Part shown: piece after piece, positions 1 through 10,421 of the stretch
Position numbering within the stretch: position 1 is the stretch's first letter
Layout of the letters: each line of letters starts with the position of its first letter
Source of the DNA: Alcanivorax sp. S71-1-4
GTDB lineage: Bacteria > Pseudomonadota > Gammaproteobacteria > Pseudomonadales > Alcanivoracaceae
Direction of reading: 5' to 3'
Length of the DNA: 64,000 nt
NCBI RefSeq assembly: GCF_009846755.1
Contig: NZ_AQOR01000024.1
Location: 1-64,000, forward strand
Made by a program: the position numbers and the translations under genes
Notes under the pieces: generated by a model
Database searches by the model: none
What the model saw: the letters and a program-made list of their open reading frames with translations, nothing else
Told to the model about the DNA's origin: nothing

Positions 1-14
1 TCTACCCACCCTAC
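1..14. repeat. Clipped end of the convergent-junction palindrome (copy E)
   Basis: The first 14 bases match the right terminus of the 169 bp palindromic element found complete at 4816, 25536, 44965 and 55663. The rest lies left of the window. The TAG stop of the minus-strand transporter (bases 13-11) falls inside it. Confidence 0.75.
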
Positions 15-643
15 GGCGCACTTCGGCCCGCATGTAATTCCCGCAGCGCCTGTCGCAGAATCAGCCAGGCGCTATGCAAAAACAGCGTCGCCATGGCTCC
101 CGCCACCAGCAAATCCGGCCAGCCACTGCCCAGCAGCAGCACCAGCCCCGCCGCACCCAGCACCGCCACGTTGCCGATGGCGTCGTTGCGCGAGCACAGC
201 CACACCGAGCGCACATTGGCATCGCCATCGCGGTAGCGCAGCAGGATCAGTGCGCTGGCCACGTTGGCTGCCAGCGCCATCAGCCCGATCACGCCCATCA
301 CCTCCGCCTGGGGCTGATGCGGTGCGAACACCTGCCACACGGTGGTGCCCAGCACCCAGGCACCGATCAGCAACAGCGAGCCACCTTTGACCAGCGCCGC
401 ATAGCTGCGCCAGCGCAGGGGTTTGCCCAGCACCCAGAAACTCAGGCCGTAGGTGAAGCTGTCGGCAAGAAAGTCCAGCGCATCGGCCTGCAGCGCCCGC
501 GAGCCGGCCAGCGCCCCGGCAAACATCTCTACCGCAAACATGCCGGCGTTGAGCGCCAGCACCCACATCAGCGCCCGGCGGTAACCGGCGCTCATGCCGT
601 CGAAGGCTTCCGCATGATCATGGCTGTCGCAATGCTGGGACAT
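11..643 (-). CDS. CDF-family cation transporter (short form)
   Basis: Integral membrane protein of 210 aa that probably exports a divalent metal (Zn, Cd, Co or similar). The N-terminus is His-rich (MSQHCDSHDH), followed by about six hydrophobic segments. The DALDFLAD stretch and a later RNDAIGN motif resemble the paired Asp/His sites in transmembrane helices 2 and 5 of cation diffusion facilitators. It is shorter than typical CDF proteins and lacks an obvious C-terminal cytoplasmic domain. The ATG at 643 was chosen because longer in-frame extensions run back through the divergent regulator gene. The MerR-type promoter at 678-708 points into it, so induction by the adjacent regulator is likely. 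Which metal it moves is inference. Confidence 0.8.
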   Translation of the reverse strand: MSQHCDSHDHAEAFDGMSAGYRRALMWVLALNAGMFAVEMFAGALAGSRALQADALDFLADSFTYGLSFWVLGKPLRWRSYAALVKGGSLLLIGAWVLGTTVWQVFAPHQPQAEVMGVIGLMALAANVASALILLRYRDGDANVRSVWLCSRNDAIGNVAVLGAAGLVLLLGSGWPDLLVAGAMATLFLHSAWLILRQALRELHAGRSAP

Positions 644-677
644 GGCATTTTCCTGGTCAGGTTCTGTGATGCCTGCC

Positions 678-708
678 AGAATAAAACCTCTAGTCACTGT
701 AGGTTCAA
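678..708 (-). promoter_or_regulatory. MerR-type promoter with 19-bp spacer and operator dyad
   Basis: Read on the minus strand there is a -35 TTGAAC (708-703), a 19-bp spacer and a -10 TATTCT (683-678). The spacer carries the imperfect dyad ACCT...AGGT (686-704). An over-long 19-bp spacer with a centred dyad is the hallmark of promoters activated by DNA distortion by MerR proteins. It drives the transporter and overlaps the regulator's own upstream region. Confidence 0.8.
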
Positions 709-712
709 GCCC

Positions 713-1153
713 ATGAGCGCCCTGAGTATCGGTCGGCTTGCCGCCGACAACGGCTGCAAGGTACAGACCATTCGCTACTACGAAGACATCGGCCTGTTGC
801 CGCCGCCCGCCCGCAGCGACGGCAACCAGCGCCGCTACACCCGGGCACACGCCCGCCGGCTGCGCTTCATTCTGCACAGCCGTGAGCTGGGGTTTTCCAT
901 TGCCGATATCCGCCAGTTGCTGGCGCTGACCGACCAGCCGCAACAGCCCTGTGCGGAAGTGGATGAACTGGCCGCCGCGCACCTGGCCACGGTGCGCCGC
1001 CGCATGGCACGCCTGCAAGCCATGGAGCAGGAACTGGAACGGATGCTGAACCATTGTCAGCATGGTGAAGTACGCGAGTGCCGGGTGATCGACGTGCTGG
1101 CCGACCATGCGTTGTGTGCCACTGAGCACGGGCCGGCGCAGGCGGAAGGCTGA
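713..1153 (+). CDS. MerR-family metal-responsive transcriptional regulator
   Basis: Regulator of 146 aa. The N-terminal winged helix-turn-helix contains the MerR signature VQTIRYYEDIGLLPPPARS (about residues 17-35), followed by a dimerisation helix. Candidate metal ligands are Cys80 at the base of that helix and Cys115, His117 and Cys123 in the C-terminal loop. This spacing resembles the Zn/Cd/Pb/Co sensors (ZntR, CadR, PbrR) rather than the CueR copper pattern. The ATG at 713 starts at the conserved domain boundary. It is divergent from the CDF transporter and likely controls it through the dyad at 686-704. The exact metal cannot be read from sequence. Confidence 0.9.
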   Translation: MSALSIGRLAADNGCKVQTIRYYEDIGLLPPPARSDGNQRRYTRAHARRLRFILHSRELGFSIADIRQLLALTDQPQQPCAEVDELAAAHLATVRRRMARLQAMEQELERMLNHCQHGEVRECRVIDVLADHALCATEHGPAQAEG

Positions 1154-1156
1154 CCG

Positions 1157-2140
1157 TCAGCCGCCGGTCATGTTCATGAAGCGTACCAGTTGCTCGCCGT
1201 CATCGACGCGGAAGTGATGACGCTCCGGCTTGATCGCCATGGCGGCGACAATGGCCTCACGCAGCGGTGCGTCGTCATGGGGATGCGCCCGCAGCAGGGC
1301 ACGCAGGTCCACGCTGTGCTCATTGCCCAGGCATAGCAGCAGCCGCCCTTCCGCCGTCACCCGCACGCGATTGCACAGGTGGCAGAAGTTATGCGAATGC
1401 GGCGAGATGAAACCGATCCGGCTGCGGTACCCCGGCACGCGCCAGTAACGCGCCGGGCCGGCGCTGACATCAGTGGCCGGCATCAGCGGCAGGCAGGCCT
1501 CCAGCGCCGTGCGAATGTCCCCCGAGGGCATGAACGCCAGCGCGCGGCTGTGCTCGTGAATGTCACCCAGCGGCATCTCTTCGATAAAGGCGAGGTCCAG
1601 CCCCTGCTCCAGTGCAAAGGCGGCCAGCGCGGGAATCTCGTCCTCATTGCGGCCACGCAGGATGACACTGTTGAGGCGGATACGGGGAAAGCCTGCGGCT
1701 TTCGCCGCCTGAATACCGGCCAGCACATCGTCCAGTTCGCCCGTCCGCGTCAAGGTGCGGAAACGGGCCGGGTCAAGGCTGTCGAGGCTGATGTTGAGAC
1801 GCTTCACGCCGGCAGAACGCAGTGCCGCGGCGTGGCGCACCAGCCGGCTGCCATTGGTGGTGAGGGTCAGCTCATCCAGCCCCGGCTCGGCAGCGATCCA
1901 GTGCGCCAGTTGCGGCAGATCACGCCGCACCAGCGGCTCACCGCCGGTCAGGCGAATACGACGCACTCCCAGGCGGATGAACGTGCGTGCCACCCGGTGC
2001 AGCTCTTCCAGCGTCAGTACCCGCTCGCGCGGCAAAAAAGTCATCTGCTCCGCCATGCAGTAGACACAGCGGAAGTCGCAGCGGTCGGTAACGGAGAGCC
2101 GCAGGTAGTCCACCTGGCGGCCGAAACGGTCGGTCAGCAT
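1157..2140 (-). CDS. moaA: GTP 3',8-cyclase MoaA (molybdenum cofactor biosynthesis)
   Basis: Radical SAM enzyme for the first step of molybdopterin synthesis, turning GTP into 3',8-cyclo-7,8-dihydro-GTP. At 327 aa it is the usual length. The N-terminal SAM cluster motif is Cys21-x3-Cys25-x2-Cys28 (CDFRCVYC). A GGEP SAM-binding motif follows. The second, C-terminal [4Fe-4S] site shows as CHLC, 13 residues, then Cys. The protein ends in the Gly-Gly tail required by MoaA. It is convergent with the MerR gene (3 bp gap). No other moa gene is adjacent, so it is a solitary copy in this window. Confidence 0.97.
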   Translation of the reverse strand: MLTDRFGRQVDYLRLSVTDRCDFRCVYCMAEQMTFLPRERVLTLEELHRVARTFIRLGVRRIRLTGGEPLVRRDLPQLAHWIAAEPGLDELTLTTNGSRLVRHAAALRSAGVKRLNISLDSLDPARFRTLTRTGELDDVLAGIQAAKAAGFPRIRLNSVILRGRNEDEIPALAAFALEQGLDLAFIEEMPLGDIHEHSRALAFMPSGDIRTALEACLPLMPATDVSAGPARYWRVPGYRSRIGFISPHSHNFCHLCNRVRVTAEGRLLLCLGNEHSVDLRALLRAHPHDDAPLREAIVAAMAIKPERHHFRVDDGEQLVRFMNMTGG

Positions 2141-2236
2141 GGGCCGAGTCTACCCCAATTTGCCCCGCTGCGGTGGCCAGCACTGGCGCTGGCCGTTAGC
2201 ATGGAGTCCTCAATTCACTGACGTACCGGAATTTTC

Positions 2237-2722
2237 ATGCAGATCGCAGAGAACGCCGTAGTGGCGATCCACTACACCCTCACCAATGACGCGGGCGAGA
2301 CCCTGGACTCCTCTCGCGAGCGCAACGAACCGCTGGCCTATCTGCACGGCCACGGCAACATCATTCCGGGTCTGGAAAACGCACTGACCGGCAAACAGGC
2401 CGGCGATGCCCTGAAAGTCACTGTGCAGCCGGCTGAAGGCTACGGCGAGCGCCACGACGAGATGATCCAGGACGTGCCGCGCGACGCATTCCAGGGCGTG
2501 GATGATATCCAGCCGGGCATGCAGTTCCAGGCCAACACCGAGACCGGCCCGCGCCTGTTCACCATCACCGAAGTGAATGGCGATACCGTGACCGTCGACG
2601 GTAACCACCCGCTGGCCGGCGCCACCCTGCACTTCGACGTGGAAATCGCCGAAGTCCGCGAAGCCAGCGCCGAAGAACTCAGCCACGGCCACGTACACGG
2701 CCCCGGCGGGCACGACCACTAA
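2237..2722 (+). CDS. slyD: FKBP-type peptidyl-prolyl isomerase SlyD
   Basis: Cytoplasmic proline isomerase and chaperone of 161 aa. The FKBP half-domains (residues 1-65 and 125-150) flank the insert-in-flap chaperone domain (GYGERHDEMIQDVPRDAF and following). The C-terminus is His-rich (SHGHVHGPGGHDH), which in SlyD proteins binds nickel and other metals. The tail is shorter than in E. coli SlyD. It is divergent from moaA and followed by a strong terminator, so probably monocistronic. Confidence 0.93.
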   Translation: MQIAENAVVAIHYTLTNDAGETLDSSRERNEPLAYLHGHGNIIPGLENALTGKQAGDALKVTVQPAEGYGERHDEMIQDVPRDAFQGVDDIQPGMQFQANTETGPRLFTITEVNGDTVTVDGNHPLAGATLHFDVEIAEVREASAEELSHGHVHGPGGHDH

Positions 2723-2798
2723 GGACGGCTGGCGCCGCCCGGCTGTGCAGCCGTGACGCGCTGCGAGCCCATACTTCAGGCTCGTCGCACGTCGCTCG

Positions 2799-2827
2799 CG
2801 CCGCCCTCCGGGCGGCGTTGCTTTTTT
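2799..2827 (+). terminator. Rho-independent terminator after slyD
   Basis: An 8-bp stem CGCCGCCC / GGGCGGCG with a TCC loop, followed by TTGC and six T residues. It lies about 75 bp beyond the slyD stop. Confidence 0.85.
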
Positions 2828-2855
2828 GACTTCCGCCCGCAATGGGCGGAGCATT

Positions 2856-2905
2856 GTGAACGCGAACCGTTTGCCTTTACGTTCACCTCCTGAATTGGCG
2901 TTCAC
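2856..2905 (+). promoter_or_regulatory. Three GTTCAC half-sites upstream of the FTR1 gene
   Basis: The heptamer CGTTCAC occurs at 2880-2886 and again at 2899-2905 (19 bp apart), with an inverted GTGAACG at 2856-2862. The block directly precedes the FTR1 start codon and could be an operator. No regulator is identified and it does not resemble a Fur box. Confidence 0.35.
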
Positions 2906-2910
2906 TCTTC

Positions 2911-4812
2911 ATGAAAAATCCTTTTATCCGCTCTCTGAGCCTTTGCCTGCTCGTGCTCCTGGCTGTTTCCGCCCAGGCCGCCGGGCAAACCGCGCTGGTG
3001 CAACTGGCTGAATACATCGGTGCCGACTATATCAACGCCGTCGAAGACGGCGAGATCATCAGCGCCGAGGAATACGCTGAGATGACCGAATTCGCCGGCC
3101 TGCTGCGTGAAGGCGTGGCGGCACTGCCGGAGGCAGAGGGCAAGGCCGCTCTGGTGACGCAATCCGACGCCCTGGCCCAGGCCATCGGGGCGCGCGCGGG
3201 CAATGCCGACGTAAAGCAACTGGCGCAGTCCATCCGTGGCACGCTGGTCGGCACCTACGGCATCCCGGTACGCCCGGCCAGCGCGCCGGACATGGCCCAC
3301 GCCCGCACGCTGTACCAGCAGCAATGTGCCGTATGCCACGGCGACGACGGGCACGGTGATGGCCCCGCCGGCGCCATGCTGGAACCCGCCCCTACCGACT
3401 TCCATGACCTGACCCGCTTCGAAGGCCGTTCGCTGCTGGGCCTGTACACCACCATCACCGATGGCGTGGAGGGCACCGGCATGGCGGCCTTTGGTGAAGC
3501 CCTCGGCGACGAGGACCGCTGGGCGCTGACTTTTCTGGTGGGCAGCTTTGCGGTGGACGATGCCCTCGCCGCGCGCGGCAGCGAGGCGCTGGAGAACCTG
3601 CCCGGCCTGGCGCGCACGCTGGACCTGGACACCCTGCTCGGCAGCGCCCCGGAGGATATTCGCGACCGGCACGGCGAGGCCGCCTACGCAGCCTCGGCCT
3701 ATTTGCGCGGCACGCCGGATGCCCTGTTCGCCAGCAACCGTTTCCTCGATCACAGCGCTGCCCAATTGCGCGAGGCGAACAGGCTGTATCGCGATGGCCA
3801 CCGCGACGGCGCCCGCAGCGCGGCACTGTCGGCGTACCTCGATGGTTTTGAAATGATCGAACAGCAACTGGCCGCCGTGGACGGCGCGCTGATGCGCGAG
3901 GCCGAGCGTGCCTTCATGGCCGTGCGCGAGGCCATCGAGCGGCGGCGCCCGGCAGCAGAGGTCAGCACTGCGGTGGACGCCGCGCTGGCCCAACTTCAGC
4001 GTGCCGCCGATGCGCTGGAGGGGGACGGTCTTTCACCGATGGCCACGGCCACGGCCAGCTTTGCCATTCTGTTCCGCGAAGGGCTGGAGGCACTGCTGAT
4101 CGTCGCCGCACTGCTTGCCTTTACCCGCAAGGCCAACGCACCGCGCGCCACCCATTACATCCACCTGGGCTGGATCGCCGCACTGGCCGCCGGTGCCGTC
4201 ACCTGGTACGTGGCCGCCACACTGATCTCGTTCAGCGGTACCGCGCGCGAACTGACCGAGGGCATCGCCGGCCTGCTCGCCGCCGCCATCCTGTTTTACA
4301 TGGGCTTCTGGATGCACAGCCATGCCAACAGCCAGAAATGGCTTGGCTATATCCGCGACAAAGTGGACAACGCCCTGGGCAGCGGCACCCTCTGGGCCCT
4401 GGTGCTGGTGTCGTTCGTATCGGTGTACCGGGAAATTTTCGAGACGATCCTGTTTTACCAGGCACTCTGGAGCCAGGTCGGCGCCGCATCACAAGCCTGG
4501 GTTTTCTATGGCATCGGTGCGGCTGTCGCGGCGCTGGCGGTGGTGTGCGTGCTGTTCTTCCGGCTCGGTATGCGCCTGCCGCTGGGGCTGTTCTTCCGCG
4601 TCACCGGCATCGTGCTGCTGGTGCTGTCGTTCGTGCTGCTGGGTCGGGGTATCGCTGCATTGCAGGAAGCCGGCTGGCTTGGCGTGCGTTATCTGGATGT
4701 GCCGACCATCGACTGGCTGGGGATTTATCCGACGGTGCAGGGGTTGAGCGCACAACTGGTGCTGGTGTTGCTGGGCGTGGGCTTCTGGTGGCGGGAGAAA
4801 AGCAGGCGTTGA
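2911..4812 (+). CDS. FTR1-family iron permease with N-terminal cytochrome c domain
   Basis: Membrane protein of 633 aa, predicted to import iron through a high-affinity FTR1-type channel. Residues 1-23 form a signal peptide ending AQA. A periplasmic part follows, with a cytochrome c heme site CAVCH at 139-143, then an alpha-helical linker. The permease domain starts near 380 and carries both iron-binding motifs: REGLE at 389-393 and REIFE at 507-511. Fusion to a heme domain suggests coupling of iron oxidation to uptake within one polypeptide; that coupling is inference. It stands alone between a terminator and a palindromic repeat, 3 bp after its stop. Confidence 0.9.
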   Translation: MKNPFIRSLSLCLLVLLAVSAQAAGQTALVQLAEYIGADYINAVEDGEIISAEEYAEMTEFAGLLREGVAALPEAEGKAALVTQSDALAQAIGARAGNADVKQLAQSIRGTLVGTYGIPVRPASAPDMAHARTLYQQQCAVCHGDDGHGDGPAGAMLEPAPTDFHDLTRFEGRSLLGLYTTITDGVEGTGMAAFGEALGDEDRWALTFLVGSFAVDDALAARGSEALENLPGLARTLDLDTLLGSAPEDIRDRHGEAAYAASAYLRGTPDALFASNRFLDHSAAQLREANRLYRDGHRDGARSAALSAYLDGFEMIEQQLAAVDGALMREAERAFMAVREAIERRRPAAEVSTAVDAALAQLQRAADALEGDGLSPMATATASFAILFREGLEALLIVAALLAFTRKANAPRATHYIHLGWIAALAAGAVTWYVAATLISFSGTARELTEGIAGLLAAAILFYMGFWMHSHANSQKWLGYIRDKVDNALGSGTLWALVLVSFVSVYREIFETILFYQALWSQVGAASQAWVFYGIGAAVAALAVVCVLFFRLGMRLPLGLFFRVTGIVLLVLSFVLLGRGIAALQEAGWLGVRYLDVPTIDWLGIYPTVQGLSAQLVLVLLGVGFWWREKSRR

Positions 4813-4815
4813 GCA

Positions 4816-4984
4816 GTAGGGTGGGTAGAGCCAAAGGCGAAACCCACCGAGACCATGCAGCACACTGCTCGCACAAAACCATCGAAACTACCCACTTCCC
4901 AAGCCGGGTGATTTCGATGGTTTTGCGGGAGTGAAGAACGGGCATGGACCCGGTGGGTTTCGCCTTTGGCTCTACCCACCCTAC
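4816..4984. repeat. 169-bp palindromic element, copy A
   Basis: The ends are perfect 34-bp inverted repeats beginning GTAGGGTGGGTAGAGCC. The interior is also self-complementary (ACCATCGAAA against TTTCGATGGT), so the whole element can fold into one long hairpin or cruciform. It lies 3 bp after the FTR1 stop and 31 bp before the adhC stop, between convergent genes. No target duplication is evident. The arms translate into spurious peptides (for example VGFAFGSTHPT), which should not be annotated as genes. Confidence 0.95.
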
Positions 4985-5015
4985 CCCACAAAACGAGTGG
5001 CCGCGTCCGGTTCGT

Positions 5016-7132
<2,117 letters not shown>

Positions 7133-7143
7133 TCCGCACGGCG

Positions 7144-7773
7144 TCACTGCCGACCCTGTCCGCCGTGTTCTCGCAGGGCCTCTGCCCGCCGCCGGTAGTC
7201 CAGCGCCTGGCGATCACGATGCAGCGTCTGGTATAGCGCGGCCAGATTCTCCAGCACCGGTAACAGGTCAGCGTGCGCGTCACCCCGCTCCGCCTCCAGC
7301 AATCCCAGCGCACGCCGGAACAGCGGCTCGGCCTTGCCATACTGCCGGCGCATATATAACGCCGCCGCCAGACCATTGAGCACACCGGCCTGCGCCAGTG
7401 TCTCCTCCCGGGCTTCGTAAATGGCAAGCGCACGCACGTAAACGTCTTCGGCCCGGGCATATTGTTGCCGGGCCGCCATCGTGTCAGCGAGGCTGGCCAG
7501 CACATGAGCCACCTCGTTGCTGTCATCACCAAAATACGCCGCGACGGTCGGCAACAGGTGGTCGTAAAGCGCTGCCGCCTGGGCGTACTCCCCGCGGGCA
7601 TGCAATGCCATGGCCTGCTCATTGCACGCCTGCGCCGCATGAATGTCCGACAGGGCTTCCGTGTCGCCGTCACACAGAGGCTCCCCGCCTGCCAGGCTGG
7701 CAAGTGGCAGCAGACAGGCAAGGGTCACCAGGCAGAGTTGTCTTGCGCCACTGTGCGCAATCAGCCAATGCAT
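7144..7773 (-). CDS. Exported tetratricopeptide-repeat protein
   Basis: Protein of 209 aa with an N-terminal signal sequence (hydrophobic run LVTLACLLPLASLAGG). Three to four TPR-like helical repeats follow, e.g. ARGEYAQAAALYDHLLP and MRRQYGKAEPLFRRALGLL, of the tandem-repeat type seen in kinesin-light-chain-like TPRs. The ATG at 7773 has GGAG upstream and begins at the signal peptide; the longer reading frame adds a non-signal extension. It lies about 100 bp downstream of the PKD lipoprotein on the same strand and may be the last gene of the heme cluster. A scaffold role is the most that can be said. Confidence 0.75.
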   Translation of the reverse strand: MHWLIAHSGARQLCLVTLACLLPLASLAGGEPLCDGDTEALSDIHAAQACNEQAMALHARGEYAQAAALYDHLLPTVAAYFGDDSNEVAHVLASLADTMAARQQYARAEDVYVRALAIYEAREETLAQAGVLNGLAAALYMRRQYGKAEPLFRRALGLLEAERGDAHADLLPVLENLAALYQTLHRDRQALDYRRRAEALREHGGQGRQ

Positions 7774-7874
7774 TTTTTCTCCATGATGTGACAGTGTGGT
7801 TTTTCTTCGCCGCAAAACAACAACGTCCATCGTGCCGCGTATTGCCGCAACACGATGGACGCAAACGCCGTATA

Positions 7875-10394
7875 TCAGTGGCTCGCCGGGGAATATTCGA
7901 ACGTCCAGCCCGGTTTCTCGGCGATCTCGAAGGTGTAGGTCAGGCCCACCAGCACGTTGCCCGAGGCGTAGATATCACCCGCCTCCGGATCAGGGCCGAT
8001 CCCGCCATTCCTGATCAGATCATTGGCATTGGCCGGCGCGGTCAGGACCAGGCTGAACTCCACGCTCTCGCCCTGCGCAATCACCTGCCCTTCGGTGAGC
8101 CCGCCAAACTTTCCGGAAAACACCTCGGCACCCGGTCTTCTCGGTGCCGTGGTCCGCACATTGATGAGGGTGTAGTTGCCGCCGTAGGCGGTCAGGCGGT
8201 AATTCTTGACGATGTTGTCGCCTTCCTGCATGTCGTGCGGCCACACCGGGAAGCTGGTGTCGTCGTGGTTCCAGTAGGGGAACGCGCGCTGCCGCGGGAA
8301 TGCCTCGGGCGGATTGCTGTTGCGTTGCGACATGTCCCACTGATTGATGGTGGAGGAGTAATGATCCTCCAGCATCAGGCTGGGATAGTCGTCGCGTTCG
8401 ACGACACGGAAATCCAGTGTCAGCGGCTCGGAGGTGACGATACCGTCACTGACGATGGCCGTCGCGGAATACTGGCCCGCCACTTCGGGGGTACCGATCA
8501 TGAAGGTCGGATTAACACCGGCATCGACCAGCTCACTGCCTGCCGGTTGCGTCAGTGTCCACAGGTAATAAAGCACATCCAGATCCGGGTCCACGGCATT
8601 CTGCGCGTACAGTTCCACCGCTTCGCTGCCACCCAGCACATAGGGCTGATCGGTGTCATTGAAGTGCGTATTTCTGCGCCGCACGATGTAGTGATCGTTG
8701 TCATTGCTGATGCGGCCAATCACCGGCGGGTTATTTTCCGATTTGGCCAGCACGCGGCCGTAATAGGACGAAGACAGGTTGTTGGTCACGCCATGACTGT
8801 CGCGCACCGCCAGCTGCACCAGATAGATACCGGGCATGTCGGCGGTGAAGCCCGCTCGCGCATTGCGCAGCACCGCGCCGTCTTCGCGGGTGACGTTCTG
8901 GAATTGCAACGTCGCCGTGCTGCCGTCGGGGCGGTCGAGCAGGTGCCAGTGGTAGGTGAGCGGATCACCATCCTGATCTGTGCTGTCCGAGCCGTCGAAC
9001 CAGCCGGTGCTGCCCACCAGAATGGTCTGGGAATCCACGTTGATGATGGGCGACGGTGCCCGGTTGGCCCCCGTGCGCGCCGTGAACGTGCGTTGCACCG
9101 GCTCGCTGTCCAGTTCGCCGTCATTGACGATCATTTCCACGGTGTACTGGCCCGCCACGGACGGTGTGAAACTGAACGAGCCCCGGCCGGTCAGGTCTTC
9201 CTCCGCATAACCGGCGGGGGTGCTGATCCATTCATAGCGACGGTTGCTGCTGCCGATAAAGCCACCGTCCACATCCCACGAATTGCCGCTGGACCAGACC
9301 GTGGTACCGAGCTCCGCTTCATTGGTCGGCGTCGATTCGATGAAGCCGACACGGGGTGTGCCGAAAAATGACGCCACCGGCGCTGTGTTCGCTGCCCCGG
9401 CCGGCGCCGTCACGGTGATGCTGGCCGAACTGATGTTGCTGATCGAGGTGCCGTCATAGACCACCAGATACGCGCTCCAGGAACCCGCCACATCCGGTGT
9501 CAGTGTCGGTGTCGCGGTATCAAAATTCACCAGCGCATTTTCCACTCTCAGAGCCGAACCGTTCGGGATATAGATCGAGGCGAAATCCGATGCGTTGCCC
9601 GGATAGAACATGTACCAGCGGTAACTGAGCGCATCGTTATCAGCATCACTGCTGGCGGTGCCATCCAGCGTCAGCGTTTGCCCCCGCTCGATGGTGTACG
9701 GGCCACCGGCATCCGCCACCGGTTTGCTGTTGGCCGCCCCGGCAGTAATGGTGACGGTCAGCGGCTCGCTGGCCATGCCCTCGTAATGCACCACCAGCGA
9801 CAGGCTGTACTCCCCGGCCATGTCCGCGTACAGGCTGGTCAGCGCCGTGCCGGTCTGCGCCAGCGACGCACTGCTGCCGGCGGGCGCGGACAACAGCATC
9901 CATTCGTATACCAGCAGCGCGGCATCCCCGCCGGTCGGCGGCACACTGGCGCTGCCGTCGAGCAAGACGGTGGTGCCGATCAGCACATGATGTGCCGGCT
10001 GGGCGATGGCCACCGGATCGGGATTGGTCGCAGTGATGCGCACGCCATCCTGACCGCTGGCCGCCGTGCCGTCATGCACCACCAGGCTGGCGTCATACAC
10101 ACCCGGCAGGTCAGCAACGAAAGTCGGCATTGCCGCCGTGTCGCTGGACAGCTCAGCGACGCTGCCCACCGGCTTGCTGGTCAGCGTCCAGGCATAGGTG
10201 AGCGACGCGTCCTGCCTGGGCGAGCTGCTCTGCGAACCGTCCAGCGTAACGGTGGTGCCCATTTCGACGCTCTGGTCGACGCCTGCGTTCGCGGCGGGCC
10301 GGGGAGTGCTGTTGCCGCCACCACCACCGCCGCCGCAGGCGGCCAGCAGCAGTGACACACATAGCCAGAAATGCAGCCGGTTCAGGGGAAGCAT
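7875..10394 (-). CDS. Large PKD-repeat lipoprotein, partner of the TonB receptor
   Basis: Lipoprotein of 839 aa. The signal peptide ends in a LLAAC lipobox, and the lipidated Cys is followed by seven glycines, a flexible tether. Several PKD/Ig-like domains follow, recognisable from repeated LDGS(Q/A)SS, YxWxLxSxPxGS and GxYxxxLVVxDG patterns (about residues 25-215, 225-330, 345-445, 450-560 and 570-660). The last roughly 160 residues form a different domain, rich in Trp, Tyr, His and Met, that I do not recognise. The ATG at 10394 is preceded by GGAGA. It begins 27 bp after the TonB receptor stop on the same strand, so co-transcription is likely. Surface exposure and capture of a heme or protein ligand for the receptor is inference. 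Confidence 0.85.
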   Translation of the reverse strand: MLPLNRLHFWLCVSLLLAACGGGGGGGNSTPRPAANAGVDQSVEMGTTVTLDGSQSSSPRQDASLTYAWTLTSKPVGSVAELSSDTAAMPTFVADLPGVYDASLVVHDGTAASGQDGVRITATNPDPVAIAQPAHHVLIGTTVLLDGSASVPPTGGDAALLVYEWMLLSAPAGSSASLAQTGTALTSLYADMAGEYSLSLVVHYEGMASEPLTVTITAGAANSKPVADAGGPYTIERGQTLTLDGTASSDADNDALSYRWYMFYPGNASDFASIYIPNGSALRVENALVNFDTATPTLTPDVAGSWSAYLVVYDGTSISNISSASITVTAPAGAANTAPVASFFGTPRVGFIESTPTNEAELGTTVWSSGNSWDVDGGFIGSSNRRYEWISTPAGYAEEDLTGRGSFSFTPSVAGQYTVEMIVNDGELDSEPVQRTFTARTGANRAPSPIINVDSQTILVGSTGWFDGSDSTDQDGDPLTYHWHLLDRPDGSTATLQFQNVTREDGAVLRNARAGFTADMPGIYLVQLAVRDSHGVTNNLSSSYYGRVLAKSENNPPVIGRISNDNDHYIVRRRNTHFNDTDQPYVLGGSEAVELYAQNAVDPDLDVLYYLWTLTQPAGSELVDAGVNPTFMIGTPEVAGQYSATAIVSDGIVTSEPLTLDFRVVERDDYPSLMLEDHYSSTINQWDMSQRNSNPPEAFPRQRAFPYWNHDDTSFPVWPHDMQEGDNIVKNYRLTAYGGNYTLINVRTTAPRRPGAEVFSGKFGGLTEGQVIAQGESVEFSLVLTAPANANDLIRNGGIGPDPEAGDIYASGNVLVGLTYTFEIAEKPGWTFEYSPASH

Positions 10395-10421
10395 GGTGTC
10401 ATTCTCCATTCGTGTCAGGGT

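Noticed and set aside
74-712. N-terminal extension of the MerR regulator to 359 aa
   Set aside because: The extension is antisense to the CDF transporter, and MerR proteins begin at the helix-turn-helix, matching ATG 713.
4816-4984. Short ORFs reading through the palindromes (VGFAFGSTHPT-type peptides)
   Set aside because: They are translations of the terminal inverted repeats, have no ribosome sites and recur identically with each repeat copy on both strands.
4816-4984. CRISPR repeat or tRNA-like structure
   Set aside because: Copies are dispersed by 10-20 kb, have no spacers, and fold as one long hairpin rather than a cloverleaf.
7398-9371. Long plus-strand open frame opposite the PKD lipoprotein
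   Set aside because: Arg/His-rich shadow translation with no domains; the minus strand has a signal peptide, lipobox and PKD repeats.
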